From NCBI GenBank assembly GCA_963778185.1, contig CAVZTF010000003.1:1240001-1304000 (forward strand): DNA of 64,000 nt, in the 5' to 3' direction. Below are positions 15,284 through 24,400 of this stretch, one piece after another. Each line of letters begins with the position of its first letter. The first letter of the stretch is position 1. Made by a program: the position numbers and the translations under genes. Below the pieces are notes generated by a model. The model had not been told where the DNA came from. It did not search any database and was given only the letters and a program-made list of their open reading frames with translations. Source of the DNA: RPQJ01 sp963778185. Its GTDB lineage: Bacteria; Pseudomonadota; Gammaproteobacteria; Steroidobacterales; Steroidobacteraceae.

Positions 15284-16189
15284 TTGGCTCTCTCCGTCGG
15301 CTTCGTCGGGCTCGGCGCCATGGGGCGCGGCATGGCCCGCAACCTGCACAAGGCCGGCCTCCTGCGCGGCGTGTGGAATCGCACGGGCGCGCGCGCGGCT
15401 GACCTCGCCGGCGAACTCGGCATCACGGCCGCGCGCGACCCGGCCGCCCTGGCCGCGGCCTGCGACGTCGTCGTGCTGTGCGTGTCGGCGGACGGCGACG
15501 TGCTGGCGGTCGTCGACGCGATGCGGCCGGGCCTGCGCCCGGGCTCCATCGTGATCGACTGCTCCACGGTCAGCGCGGACACAGCGCGCGAGGCCTCGCG
15601 CCGGCTCGCGGGAGCCGGGGTCGAATTCCTCGATGCGCCGGTCAGCGGCGGCGTCGAGGGCGCGCGCGAGGCCACGCTCGCGATCATGGTCGGCGGCTCG
15701 CAGGACGCCTTCGAGCGGGCACAGCCCGTGCTCGGCGCGATGGGACGGACCGTTACGCTATTCGGCCCGAACGGAGCCGGGCAGGCGGCCAAGGCCACCA
15801 ACCAGATCATGTGCGCGGGGATCATCCAGGCCGTCGCCGAGGCCATGGCCTTCGCCAAGGCCCAGGGCCTGCCGCTCACGCAGCTGATCGAGACGCTGGG
15901 CAAGGGCGCCGGATCGAGCTGGTACTTCGTGCACCGCGCGCCCAACATGGTTCGCGACGAGTACCCGGCCGGCTTCCGCGTGCGGCTGCACGAGAAGGAC
16001 CTGCGCATCTGCCACGACATGGCCGCGCTGCACGGCGTGCGGTTGCCCGTGGTGGAGGCGACGCTCGAGGCCTACCGCCTGCTGATCGAGCAGGGTCACG
16101 GCGACGAAGACATCTCGACGATCTTCCGCCTGAAGGACGCGATGTTCGCCGCGGAGGGCGCGCCCGCCAAGGGACCGCCCGGCCGATGA
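15284..16189 (+). CDS. 3-hydroxyisobutyrate dehydrogenase-family oxidoreductase
   Basis: A 301-residue NAD(P)-dependent beta-hydroxyacid dehydrogenase. The N-terminal Rossmann motif is VGFVGLGAMGRGMARNL; the substrate motif DAPVSGGVEGA is near 116; the catalytic Lys is in GAGQAAKATNQ near 169. Family members oxidise 3-hydroxyisobutyrate, tartronate semialdehyde or similar acids; which one applies here cannot be read. It starts with TTG two bases after the DUF4124 stop. The algZ-like gene overlaps its stop, so it is the upstream member of the two-component/hem operon. Confidence 0.85.
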   Translation: MALSVGFVGLGAMGRGMARNLHKAGLLRGVWNRTGARAADLAGELGITAARDPAALAAACDVVVLCVSADGDVLAVVDAMRPGLRPGSIVIDCSTVSADTAREASRRLAGAGVEFLDAPVSGGVEGAREATLAIMVGGSQDAFERAQPVLGAMGRTVTLFGPNGAGQAAKATNQIMCAGIIQAVAEAMAFAKAQGLPLTQLIETLGKGAGSSWYFVHRAPNMVRDEYPAGFRVRLHEKDLRICHDMAALHGVRLPVVEATLEAYRLLIEQGHGDEDISTIFRLKDAMFAAEGAPAKGPPGR

Positions 16190-17289
16190 ACGCGCGAGCG
16201 CCCGCCCCGGACGCGGCGGGGGACCCGCGCAACTCCTTCCTGCCGGACTTCTGCGAAGCGCGCGCCGTCCTCGCGGTCGTGCTCATCGCGGCCCTGCTCG
16301 CCTTCGTGCTCGCCCTCGCGCGTCATCCCGGGTCCGGGGCGTTCTGGATGGAACTGGCACGCACCTCGGGCTACCTGCTCTGGACGGGCCTGCTCTGCGC
16401 CGCGGTGCTGTGCAGGACGCGGCCGTGGTTCGCGCGTCACTCGCCGAGGGCCGCCACGGCCGTAGCGCTCGGTCTCATGGTCGGCACCGTCGCCCTGGTG
16501 TCCGAGGCCGTCTACTGGTTCGGCCGTCTCTGGGCAGCGCGCCTCGGCGTGGCGTCCGGGCTGTTCCCGCCGCAGCACTGGTCCTTCCTGCTGCCCAACC
16601 TCGCGATCGCGGCGATCGTGGGCGCGCTCGCGTTGCGCTACTTCTACGTCGCCAGCGAGTGGCGTCGCAGTGTCGAGCTCGAGGCCCGCGCCCGGGTCCG
16701 GGCGCTGCAGGCGCGCATCCGGCCGCACTTCCTGTTCAACAGCATGAACACCATCGCGGCCCTCACGCGCTCGAACCCGGCCCGCGCGGAGGAAGCAATC
16801 GAGGACCTCGCCGACCTGTTCCGCGTGAGCCTGAGCGACGCGCGGGCCCAGATCACGCTGCGCGAGGAGCTCGAGGTGGCGCGGATCTACCAGCGGATCG
16901 AGCAGTTGCGGCTCGGCGACCGGCTGCAGGTCCGCTGGCAGGTCGCCGACTTGCCGCCCCGGGCCATCGTGCCGAGCCTGCTGCTGCAGCCGCTGCTCGA
17001 GAACGCCATCGGCCACGGCATCGAGCCGCTGCCCGAGGGCGGGACGGTCCGCGTGCAGGGCCGGCTCGAGGGCGACGAGGTGACCATCGAGGTGTGCAAT
17101 CCGGTGTCGCAGACGGCCCGGGCCGTGCGCGCGGGCAACCGGATGGCTCTCGAAAACGTGCGGCAGCGGCTGGAACTGGTCTTCCCGGGTCGTTCTTCGA
17201 TCGAAGTCGACGACGGCGGGGAGGAATACCGGGTGCGCCTGCGGTTCCCGCTGGTCACCGACCTGGGCGGGCCGACGGGCGCCTCGTGA
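16186..17289 (+). CDS. algZ: LytS/AlgZ-type sensor histidine kinase
   Basis: A 367-residue membrane histidine kinase of the unorthodox LytS/AlgZ class. Four hydrophobic segments (about 27-45, 60-76, 90-110 and 133-150) precede the His-kinase motif IRPHFLFNSMNT, with the probable phospho-acceptor H181. LLLQPLLENAIGHGIE (N-box) is near 270. It would phosphorylate the LytTR regulator encoded next. The ATG overlaps the stop of the preceding dehydrogenase gene. In pseudomonads and xanthomonads the algZ/algR pair sits before hemC-hemD as here, which supports the symbol. Confidence 0.85.
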   Translation: MNARAPAPDAAGDPRNSFLPDFCEARAVLAVVLIAALLAFVLALARHPGSGAFWMELARTSGYLLWTGLLCAAVLCRTRPWFARHSPRAATAVALGLMVGTVALVSEAVYWFGRLWAARLGVASGLFPPQHWSFLLPNLAIAAIVGALALRYFYVASEWRRSVELEARARVRALQARIRPHFLFNSMNTIAALTRSNPARAEEAIEDLADLFRVSLSDARAQITLREELEVARIYQRIEQLRLGDRLQVRWQVADLPPRAIVPSLLLQPLLENAIGHGIEPLPEGGTVRVQGRLEGDEVTIEVCNPVSQTARAVRAGNRMALENVRQRLELVFPGRSSIEVDDGGEEYRVRLRFPLVTDLGGPTGAS

Positions 17290-17327
17290 CATCGCCCGGC
17301 GAGCCGTCGGAGAATGCCGGCTTGCCC

Positions 17328-18095
17328 ATGACTGACATCCCACCAGCCACGGACGCGATACGCACCCTGATCGTCGACGACGAGCCGCCGGCGCGTGAGC
17401 GCCTGCGCCACCTGCTCGCCGAGCTCGACGAGGTGGCCGTCGTCGGCGAGGCGACCAACGGCCGCGAGGCGCTCGAGCTTTGCGCGCAGCTCGACCCCGA
17501 CGTCGTGCTGCTCGACATCCGCATGCCGGGCATGGACGGGATCGAGGCGGCCCGGCACCTGAATGCGCTCAGCGAGCCGCCGGCCGTGATCTTCACCACG
17601 GCCTACGACGAGTACGCGCTCGATGCGTTCGAGGCCCAGGCCGTGGGATACCTGCTGAAACCGGTCCGCCTGGAGAAGCTCGCGCGCGCGATGCGCCACG
17701 CGGCCCGCGTCGCCACCCCGCAGCTGCTGCGCCTCGCGGACCAGTCACCGTTCGGGCGCCGCCGCGCGCAGGTTTGCGCGCGGCTCGGCGAACAGCTGCG
17801 CCTGATACCGGTCGAGGACATCTACTACTTCTCCGCCGACCAGAAGTACGTCACCGTCCGGCACCGCGGCGGCACCGACCTGATCGACGAGTCGTTGCGC
17901 GAGCTCGCCGCCGAGTTCGCGCCGGACTTCGTGCGCATCCACCGCAACTCGCTGGTGGCGATGCGGCACGTGCGGGCCGTCGAGCGCGGCCCCGAGGGCC
18001 ATTACCTCGTGCGGTTCAAGGACTGCGACGAGACCTTGCCGGTGAGCCGGCGACACGCCGCGCAGACCCTGCGGCAGATCAAGGGTGGGCACTGA
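17328..18095 (+). CDS. algR: LytTR response regulator (AlgR-like)
   Basis: A 255-residue response regulator: a receiver domain (10-125) with acidic pocket VDDE and phospho-acceptor D63 in LLDIRMPG, then a C-terminal LytTR DNA-binding domain (about 150-250; IYYFSADQKYVTVRH, FVRIHRNSLV). AlgR homologues control surface polysaccharide, twitching and virulence genes. An in-frame GTG at 17286, overlapping the kinase stop as GTGA, is an alternative start that adds 14 residues; neither has a clear ribosome site. Followed directly (ATGA overlap) by the PerM-type gene. Confidence 0.87.
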   Translation: MTDIPPATDAIRTLIVDDEPPARERLRHLLAELDEVAVVGEATNGREALELCAQLDPDVVLLDIRMPGMDGIEAARHLNALSEPPAVIFTTAYDEYALDAFEAQAVGYLLKPVRLEKLARAMRHAARVATPQLLRLADQSPFGRRRAQVCARLGEQLRLIPVEDIYYFSADQKYVTVRHRGGTDLIDESLRELAAEFAPDFVRIHRNSLVAMRHVRAVERGPEGHYLVRFKDCDETLPVSRRHAAQTLRQIKGGH

Positions 18096-19258
18096 TGGAA
18101 AGTCCGCGGGAGGAAGTGGGCGAATCGACGGTCACGCTACCCGACCCGGCGGCCGTCGCGGAACGGCGCTTCTACGTGCGCGTCGGGGCCTTGCTGCTGC
18201 TCGCGGTGCTCGGCTACCTCGTCTGGCGCATCGTCGAGCCGATCTGGCAGCCGCTGCTGTGGGCGGCGCTGCTCGGCGGGCTCCTCGCACCCTGGAACCT
18301 GCGCCTATCGCGCCGGCTGGGCGACCGGCCGCGGCTCGCGAGCGGACTGACCACCGCGCTCGCCATCTTCCTGTTCCTGGTGCCTATCGGAATCGTGACG
18401 GGCGCAGTGACGGCACAGGCCGCGCAGCTGCTCGGGCGGCTCGAGGGCCGCGTACCGTCGGCGGCCAGCGCCGCCACCCTCGACCTGTCGCGCCTGCCCT
18501 GGCTGAACGAGGCACTCGCCTGGCTCGACCAGAATGCCGGCGTTTCCACCACGCAGATCCAGGGTTGGCTCGTCGAGGGCACCCGAAACCTGCTCGAGCG
18601 GATCGCAACGTCCGGCGGCTCCGTCGTACTGGGCGCCGTCGGCACGGTCGTGAGCTTCATGCTGATGCTGTTCGTGCTGTTCTTCGTGCTGCGCGACGGT
18701 CCCGTCCTGGCACGCAAGGTCGTCCGCCTGATGCCGATCGAGGAGCGCCGCCGCGCGCGGCTCTGGCAGCACCTGCAGGACGTGACCCGCGCGGTGTTCA
18801 TCGGCATCGGGCTCACGGCGCTGGTGCAGGGCTTGCTGGTCGGCATCGGCTTCTGGATCGCGGGCCTGCCCTCGCCGCTCGTGTTCGGCGTGCTCGCCGC
18901 CCTTTTCGCGCTGGTCCCGTTCGTCGGCACCCTCATCATCTGGGGCCCGGGCGCGATATTCCTCGCGACGCAGGGCAACTTCGGGCACGCCATGTTCCTC
19001 GCGGCCTGGGGCGTGATCGTGGTCGGCATGGTCGACAATTTCCTGCGCCCGATGCTGATATCGGGCCGTGTGCAGGTGCCAACGATCGCGGTCTTCATCG
19101 GCGTGATGGGCGGGCTGTCCGCCTTCGGTTTCATCGGGCTCTTCCTGGGTCCCATCGTGCTCGGGCTGCTCGTCGCGCTGTTCAGTTTCGAGAGCGACGA
19201 ACAACTGTCCGCGACGAAGGCCCGGACATCAGCGCAAGCATCGAGGAAAGCCACTTGA
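18095..19258 (+). CDS. AI-2E/PerM-family transporter
   Basis: A 387-residue membrane protein with about eight hydrophobic segments and the family hallmark stretch RPMLISGRVQVPTIAVFIGV near 310-330, followed by FGFIGLFLGP. Members export or leak small molecules; the family includes the AI-2 exporter TqsA and the permease PerM, so the substrate cannot be assigned. It is embedded between the response regulator and hemC with overlaps at both ends (ATGA at the start; TTGA at the end), so translation is coupled. Confidence 0.82.
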   Translation: MESPREEVGESTVTLPDPAAVAERRFYVRVGALLLLAVLGYLVWRIVEPIWQPLLWAALLGGLLAPWNLRLSRRLGDRPRLASGLTTALAIFLFLVPIGIVTGAVTAQAAQLLGRLEGRVPSAASAATLDLSRLPWLNEALAWLDQNAGVSTTQIQGWLVEGTRNLLERIATSGGSVVLGAVGTVVSFMLMLFVLFFVLRDGPVLARKVVRLMPIEERRRARLWQHLQDVTRAVFIGIGLTALVQGLLVGIGFWIAGLPSPLVFGVLAALFALVPFVGTLIIWGPGAIFLATQGNFGHAMFLAAWGVIVVGMVDNFLRPMLISGRVQVPTIAVFIGVMGGLSAFGFIGLFLGPIVLGLLVALFSFESDEQLSATKARTSAQASRKAT

Positions 19259-20196
19259 CCAATCCGTTACGCATCGCCACCCGTCGCAGCAAGCTCGCCC
19301 TCTGGCAAGCCGAGCACGTCGCCGACCTGCTGCGCAGGGCTCACCCGCGCCTGCCGGTGGAACTCGTGCCGATGAGCACGCAGGGCGACCGCGTGCAGGA
19401 CCGCGCTCTCGCGGAAGTCGGCGGCAAGGGGCTGTTCGTCAAGGAGCTCGAGGTCGCGATGCTGGAGGGGCGGGCCGACATCGCCGTGCATTCGATGAAG
19501 GACGTGCCGAGCGAGTTGCCGCCCGGCTTCTGCATCGCCGCGGCGCTGCCACGCGCGAACCCGCGCGATGCATTCATTTCCTTGCGCTTCCGGCGCTTCA
19601 CGGACCTGCCGCACGGAGCGCGCCTCGGCACTTCGAGCCCGCGCCGCCAGGCGCAGCTGCGCCACGCGCGACCTGACCTGCGGCTCGAGCTGCTGCGCGG
19701 CAACGTCGACACCCGCCTGCGCCGCCTCGAGGAAGGAGCGCTCGACGCCATCCTGCTCGCCTGCGCCGGGCTCGAGCGCCTCGGCCTCGGCGAGCGGATC
19801 ACCGAAATGCTCGACCTCGACCTCTCGGTGCCCGCGGTCGGACAGGGCGTGATCGGCATCGAGTGCCGCGACGACGACACGCGGAGCCGCGAGGCGCTCG
19901 AGGCGCTCCACCACGAGGAATCGTTCGTGCGCCTGGGCGCGGAGCGAGCGTTCGCACAGGCGCTGGGCGGCAGTTGCCACTCTCCGATCGCGGCGCACGC
20001 GTCGCTCGAAGGCGGCGAGCTCATCCTGCGCGGCTTCGTCGGCGCGCCGGACGGCGGCGAGGTCTATCGCGACTCGATACGCGGCCGTCCCGTGGACGCC
20101 GCCGCGCTCGGGCGGCAACTCGCGTCGCGCATGCAGGCGGCCGGCGCGGCAGGCCTGCTCGAGCGGCTGCGGCAGGAAGCGACCGGGCAGCCGTGA
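19255..20196 (+). CDS. hemC: Porphobilinogen deaminase (hydroxymethylbilane synthase)
   Basis: A 313-residue enzyme that joins four porphobilinogens into hydroxymethylbilane for haem and sirohaem. Visible are RIATRRSKLALWQA at the start, the active-site Asp83 in HSMKDVPS, the Arg-rich SSPRRQAQL, and C241 in GGSCHSPI, which carries the dipyrromethane cofactor. It starts with TTG behind GAGGAA and overlaps the PerM-type stop. hemD overlaps its end as GTGA. Confidence 0.94.
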   Translation: MTNPLRIATRRSKLALWQAEHVADLLRRAHPRLPVELVPMSTQGDRVQDRALAEVGGKGLFVKELEVAMLEGRADIAVHSMKDVPSELPPGFCIAAALPRANPRDAFISLRFRRFTDLPHGARLGTSSPRRQAQLRHARPDLRLELLRGNVDTRLRRLEEGALDAILLACAGLERLGLGERITEMLDLDLSVPAVGQGVIGIECRDDDTRSREALEALHHEESFVRLGAERAFAQALGGSCHSPIAAHASLEGGELILRGFVGAPDGGEVYRDSIRGRPVDAAALGRQLASRMQAAGAAGLLERLRQEATGQP

Positions 20197-20978
20197 CGGC
20201 GCCGCTCGCCGGCCTGACGGTCGTCGTGACCCGGCCCGACCGGCAGGCCGGCCCGTTCATGCGCCTGCTGCGGGAATCCGGCGCGACCCCGGTGGCGTTT
20301 CCGACGATCGCGATCGACCCCGTCGCACTCGACGACGCGGCGCGGGAACGCTGCGCGCCCGATGCCCACGACTGGCTGATCCTCACCAGCGCGAACGCCG
20401 TCGATAATGCCTTCGCGCAACTGCCGCATCCACGGCGCGCCCGCGTTGCCGCGATAGGGCGCGCCACCGCACGCGCACTGCAGGAGCTTGGCATCGAGGT
20501 CCATGCCACGCCGGCATCGGTCTCCGACTCCGAGAGCCTGCTGGCGATGCCCGAGCTCGCGGATGTCCGCGGGCAGCGCATCCTGGTCCTGAAGGGCACA
20601 GGTGGACGCGACAAGCTGCAACAGGCGCTCACCGCACGCGGCGCCGAGGTCACGCTGGCCGAGGTCTACCGGCGCAGGGTGACCACGCCGGGCCGGGCGG
20701 CGCTGGAGGACCTGCAGCGTGCCTGCGCGGCCGCCCAGCCGATCGTCGCCGTGACCAGCGTCGAGGTCCTCGACGCGTTGCTCGACCTCGCCCCTCAGGC
20801 CGCTCACCCGCACCTCCGCGATTGCGTCCTGCTGCTGCCCGGCGGTCGCGTCGCCGCCGCGGCTCGCGAGCGGGGCTGGCGCGGCCACCTCGTCGTCGCG
20901 CCCAGTGCGGAAGACGCCACGATGGTCGACGCACTGGCGCGTGCGCACGCGGACGGCGGCATGACCCGCCCTGCGTGA
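20193..20978 (+). CDS. hemD: Uroporphyrinogen-III synthase
   Basis: A 261-residue enzyme that cyclises hydroxymethylbilane with inversion of ring D. The family is poorly conserved, but TVVVTRPDRQAGPF at the start, DWLILTSANAV near 62 and the later VAVTSVEVLDALL are typical. It starts at GTG, overlapping the hemC stop by four bases. The hemX-like gene follows after about 40 bases. Confidence 0.9.
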   Translation: MTAPLAGLTVVVTRPDRQAGPFMRLLRESGATPVAFPTIAIDPVALDDAARERCAPDAHDWLILTSANAVDNAFAQLPHPRRARVAAIGRATARALQELGIEVHATPASVSDSESLLAMPELADVRGQRILVLKGTGGRDKLQQALTARGAEVTLAEVYRRRVTTPGRAALEDLQRACAAAQPIVAVTSVEVLDALLDLAPQAAHPHLRDCVLLLPGGRVAAAARERGWRGHLVVAPSAEDATMVDALARAHADGGMTRPA

Positions 20979-21021
20979 TACGATCGAGAGCCGTGCCTGG
21001 AGCGCTCCCGCGCCACGCCCG

Positions 21022-22068
21022 ATGCCCGCCGAAATCGAATCCCTCACAAACGAAATGAGCACGCGACGCGCCGGCGGCGGCGGCGTGAGCCCGATGCTCG
21101 TCGCGCTCGTGGTGCTCGGCCTGCTGCTGGCCGTCTACGCCCATTGGCGTTTCGGCCGGTTCGACGAGCGCATCGACCGCGTGCGGGCGCAAGTCGCCGA
21201 CCTGCGGGGCGAGAAGGACCGGCTTGCAAGCCAGATGCAGTCGCTGAACGTACGCCTCCAGGCGACCCAGGACTCCTGGCGGGCCGAATTGCGTGGCTTG
21301 AGGGAAGTCCCCGAGCAGCTCGGACAGCTCGGCCAGAGCGTGGAGGAACTGCGCGCCCGCACCGAGGCACCGCAGCGGGCCTGGGTGCGCGCCGAGGCGA
21401 TGTACCTGCTGCAACTCGCGGAGCGGCGCCTCGACCTGGAGGGCGACCTGCCGACCGCCATCGTCGCGATGGAATCAGCCGCGGCCCAGCTCGCGACGCT
21501 GAACGACCCGGCGGTGGCCGAGGTGCGTCGGCAACTCGGCGAGGAGATTGCGGCCTTGCGCGCCGTCCCGATGCCGGACCTCCCCGGCGTGCTGACGAGG
21601 ATCACCGCGGTCGAGGACATGGCGCCGTCATTGCCGGTGCTGGGCATGCCGGTCGCGAAAGGCCACCGCGCGGCCTCCGCCACTCAGCCGCAGGGATTCC
21701 TCGAGCGGGCCCGGCAGCGCCTCTCCCAGGCGATGCGCGACCTCGTGTCGCTGAGGCGCGTGGACCCGGCGACGGCGCGGCTCGTGACGCAGGAGGAGGA
21801 ATCCCTGCGCCGCCAGCACCTCGAACTGCTGTTGTTCGCAGCGCGCATCGCCGCCATGCAGTCCGACGGCGCCGCCTATCTGCAGTCGCTGCGCGCTGCC
21901 GAGACCTGGCTCGCGCAGTACTTCGACACCTCGACCCGCGAGGTGTCCTCGGCGCAGACGGAGATCGCCGCGCTGGCCGCCATCGACATCGAGCCGACCA
22001 TACCCGCAGTCGGGGGCGCCGGGCGGACGCTGCAACGCGTCATGGGGGGCGGCTCGGCCACGCCATGA
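21022..22068 (+). CDS. hemX: HemX-like membrane protein
   Basis: A 348-residue protein with one N-terminal membrane anchor (about 24-42), a coiled coil (about 50-95) and a helical C-terminal domain, matching the HemX family found between hemD and hemY in gammaproteobacteria. The protein is annotated in some databases as a uroporphyrinogen methyltransferase, but it has no SAM-binding motif here and its role is uncertain. ATG at 21055 is an alternative start; neither has a clear ribosome site. It overlaps hemY by four bases. Confidence 0.82.
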   Translation: MPAEIESLTNEMSTRRAGGGGVSPMLVALVVLGLLLAVYAHWRFGRFDERIDRVRAQVADLRGEKDRLASQMQSLNVRLQATQDSWRAELRGLREVPEQLGQLGQSVEELRARTEAPQRAWVRAEAMYLLQLAERRLDLEGDLPTAIVAMESAAAQLATLNDPAVAEVRRQLGEEIAALRAVPMPDLPGVLTRITAVEDMAPSLPVLGMPVAKGHRAASATQPQGFLERARQRLSQAMRDLVSLRRVDPATARLVTQEEESLRRQHLELLLFAARIAAMQSDGAAYLQSLRAAETWLAQYFDTSTREVSSAQTEIAALAAIDIEPTIPAVGGAGRTLQRVMGGGSATP

Positions 22069-23273
22069 AGGGAGCGGTGATCGTCGCGTTGGCGCTGGCG
22101 GGCGGCGGACTGCTGGCGCACCTGCTGCTCGCGGATCCAGGCTACGTCGCGATCCGTGCCGGGCAGGCCCTTTTCGAGACGACGGTCCCCGTGCTGCTGC
22201 TGTTGCTCGCGGGGACTTACCTTGCGCTGCGCTGGATCGTCGGGGCGTTCACGGCGCGCCGGCGCCTCGCGCACCTGCGCGTGGAGCGGCGCAAGCGGCG
22301 CGCTCGCGACGACACGCAGCGCGGGCTGCTCGACCTCGCGGCAGGCCAGTGGCGTAGCGCGGAAGAACTGCTCTCCCGCTCGGCACGCGACGCGGACTCG
22401 CCCGCCTCCAACTACCTCGTCGCCGCGCGCGCGGCCGACCTGCTCGATGCCGTGGAACGTCGCGACGAATGGCTGTCGCGCGCCCAGGAGCATGCGCCCG
22501 AGGAGCGCGCGGCCGCGCTCGTGACGCTCGCGGAGATGCAGATGCGCCGCGGCCAGGACGAGGCGGCCGTGCAGACGCTCGAGCAGCTCGACGCGTCGGG
22601 TCACTTGAATTCGCGCGGGCTCGAGCTCATGGCACGCCTGCTGCAGAAGCTCGGGCGCGGCGAGCAGTTGCTCGCGCTCGGGCCGCGGCTGCGCAGCGCC
22701 AAGGAACTCCCGGATCGAAAGGTCAACGAGATCCTCGCGCAGGTGCAGCTCGAGGAAGTCCGCGCGGCAGGCGAGAAGCGCGACCAGTCGCGACTGGAAA
22801 AGGCGTGGTCGGACCTGCCACGCGGCGTGCGGAAGCTTCCCCACTCCATCGTCGCCTACGCACGCGCCGCGATGGCCTGCCAGGACCACCCGACGGCCGA
22901 GAAGGCCCTGCGCGAGCTCATCGACGAAACCGCCGACGTCGCAGCGATCCGCTTGTACGGCGACCTGGTCCTGCCCGAACCGCTCGTTCCCCTGGAGCGC
23001 GCCGAGGCGTGGCTGCGCAATCGACCCGACGACCCGGAACTGCTGGCCTCCTGCGCCCGCCTCTGCCTGCGCGCCGAGCTGTTCGGCAAGGCACGCAGTT
23101 ACCTGGAGGCGAGCCTCGCACGCCGCCCGAACGCGGAGAGCAGCCTGATCCTGGCCGACCTGCTCGAGCAGATGGGCGAGAAGGAGCGTGCGACCCAGTC
23201 GCTGCGGCAGGCCGTGGCCACGTCGGTCGGGCGGCGGCCCAATCTTCCGCGCGTACGGCTCCGTCGCTACTGA
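22065..23273 (+). CDS. hemY: HemY-type TPR membrane protein
   Basis: A 402-residue protein with two N-terminal membrane segments (about 3-22 and 40-62), a basic linker (RRLAHLRVERRKRRAR), and TPR-like helical repeats through to the end. This is the proteobacterial HemY_N/TPR protein and not the protoporphyrinogen oxidase that shares the name. It is the last gene of the hem operon; its detailed function in haem synthesis is not established. Converges on the ferredoxin reductase-like gene with nine bases between stops. Confidence 0.85.
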   Translation: MKGAVIVALALAGGGLLAHLLLADPGYVAIRAGQALFETTVPVLLLLLAGTYLALRWIVGAFTARRRLAHLRVERRKRRARDDTQRGLLDLAAGQWRSAEELLSRSARDADSPASNYLVAARAADLLDAVERRDEWLSRAQEHAPEERAAALVTLAEMQMRRGQDEAAVQTLEQLDASGHLNSRGLELMARLLQKLGRGEQLLALGPRLRSAKELPDRKVNEILAQVQLEEVRAAGEKRDQSRLEKAWSDLPRGVRKLPHSIVAYARAAMACQDHPTAEKALRELIDETADVAAIRLYGDLVLPEPLVPLERAEAWLRNRPDDPELLASCARLCLRAELFGKARSYLEASLARRPNAESSLILADLLEQMGEKERATQSLRQAVATSVGRRPNLPRVRLRRY

Positions 23274-23282
23274 CCGCGCGGC

Positions 23283-24335
23283 TCAGCGCTCCGTCGTGAG
23301 CTGTTTCATGCGCGCCAGCGTGTCCGGCGCGTAGTCGAAGGAGTCGAAGAAGAGCTGCTCACGCGGCAAGCCGTGGGCGGCGAACGAAGTGCGGATGGCT
23401 TCGATCATCGCGGGCGGCCCGCTCGCATAGACATCGAAGCCCGACAGGCCGGGATGATCGGCCAGCACGACGTCGTGGACGAGACCGTGGCGATGAACCT
23501 CCGCCCGGACGCCTTCGCCCGGAGGATCGGACAGCACGGGCCGGTACGAGAAGCCCTTGCGGGAAGCCTCCAGACCGCGCAACCAGCGGTCCTCGTAGAG
23601 GTCCGCGGCGCTGCGGGCGCCCCAGTAGAGCGTCACCGGACGGCGGTCCCCGGCGGCGATCAACTGCCGCAGCATGGCTCGCAGGGGCGCATAGCCGGTG
23701 CCGCCGCCCACCATCAGCGGCGGACGAGGCGACTCGGCCCGCAGCCAGAACTGGCCGAGCGGGCCCTCGATGCGCAGCAGCGTGCCGGCGCTCATGACCG
23801 AGAACAGCTGGCCGGTGAACCCGGTGCCCGAGGCACGACGCACGTGCAGTTCGATGAGCCGGCCGTCGCTCGGCGCGCTCGCAATCGAGAAGCTGCGCCG
23901 CCGCCCGTCGGCGAGCACCACGTCCAGATACTGCCCGGGACGGAAATGCAGCTCCTCCACCGCCGGGAGCCGCAGTTGCACCGACATCACGTCGTCGGTG
24001 AGCAGGTCCATGCGCTCGATGCGGCATGGCAGGCTCTTCACCTCGACGTCGGGCGCCGGCCGGATTTCGCGCGTCTCCACCTGCAGGTCGCCGACCGCTC
24101 GCGCCTGGCACAGGAGCGCGTAACCCTGCCGTGCTTCGTCCGGGGTGATCCCGGCCGGCAGCTCGCCGGGATACTCGATCGCCCCGGACACGATGCGCGC
24201 GCGGCAGGACGCGCAGTGCCCTCCCTTGCAGCTGTGCGGCAGGTTGAGCCCCGCGCGCAGCGCCGCCGCGAGGACGGTCTCGCCCGGATCCACCGGAAAG
24301 CCCTGGCCTGTGGGGACGAGCGTGACGCGCGGCAT
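23283..24335 (-). CDS. 2Fe-2S ferredoxin-NAD(P)H oxidoreductase (CDP-6-deoxy-glucoseen reductase-like)
   Basis: A 350-residue three-domain electron-transfer flavoprotein. The N-terminal plant-type 2Fe-2S domain has cysteines in SCKGGHCASC plus LLCQA. The FAD-binding barrel has RSFSIASAP (about 146) and the NAD(P) domain has GGGTGYAPLRAM (about 210) and a C-terminal CFD-like region. Such proteins pass electrons from NAD(P)H to an oxygenase or dehydratase; many are annotated as CDP-6-deoxy-3,4-glucoseen reductase without proof. No partner gene is nearby. The start at 24335 is chosen because the family begins MPRVTL; longer readings extend over the divergent promoter. Confidence 0.82.
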   Translation of the reverse strand: MPRVTLVPTGQGFPVDPGETVLAAALRAGLNLPHSCKGGHCASCRARIVSGAIEYPGELPAGITPDEARQGYALLCQARAVGDLQVETREIRPAPDVEVKSLPCRIERMDLLTDDVMSVQLRLPAVEELHFRPGQYLDVVLADGRRRSFSIASAPSDGRLIELHVRRASGTGFTGQLFSVMSAGTLLRIEGPLGQFWLRAESPRPPLMVGGGTGYAPLRAMLRQLIAAGDRRPVTLYWGARSAADLYEDRWLRGLEASRKGFSYRPVLSDPPGEGVRAEVHRHGLVHDVVLADHPGLSGFDVYASGPPAMIEAIRTSFAAHGLPREQLFFDSFDYAPDTLARMKQLTTER

Positions 24336-24400
24336 TCGCTCAGGATGCCATGAAGCACCCGGGCGGCGGGACCCACCCTGCGTTCGCGTATGCTCGATCA

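Noticed and set aside
19255..23273. HemY as protoporphyrinogen oxidase and HemX as a methyltransferase
   Set aside because: The sequences show membrane anchors with TPR or coiled-coil domains and no FAD- or SAM-binding motifs; the names follow the gammaproteobacterial operon only.
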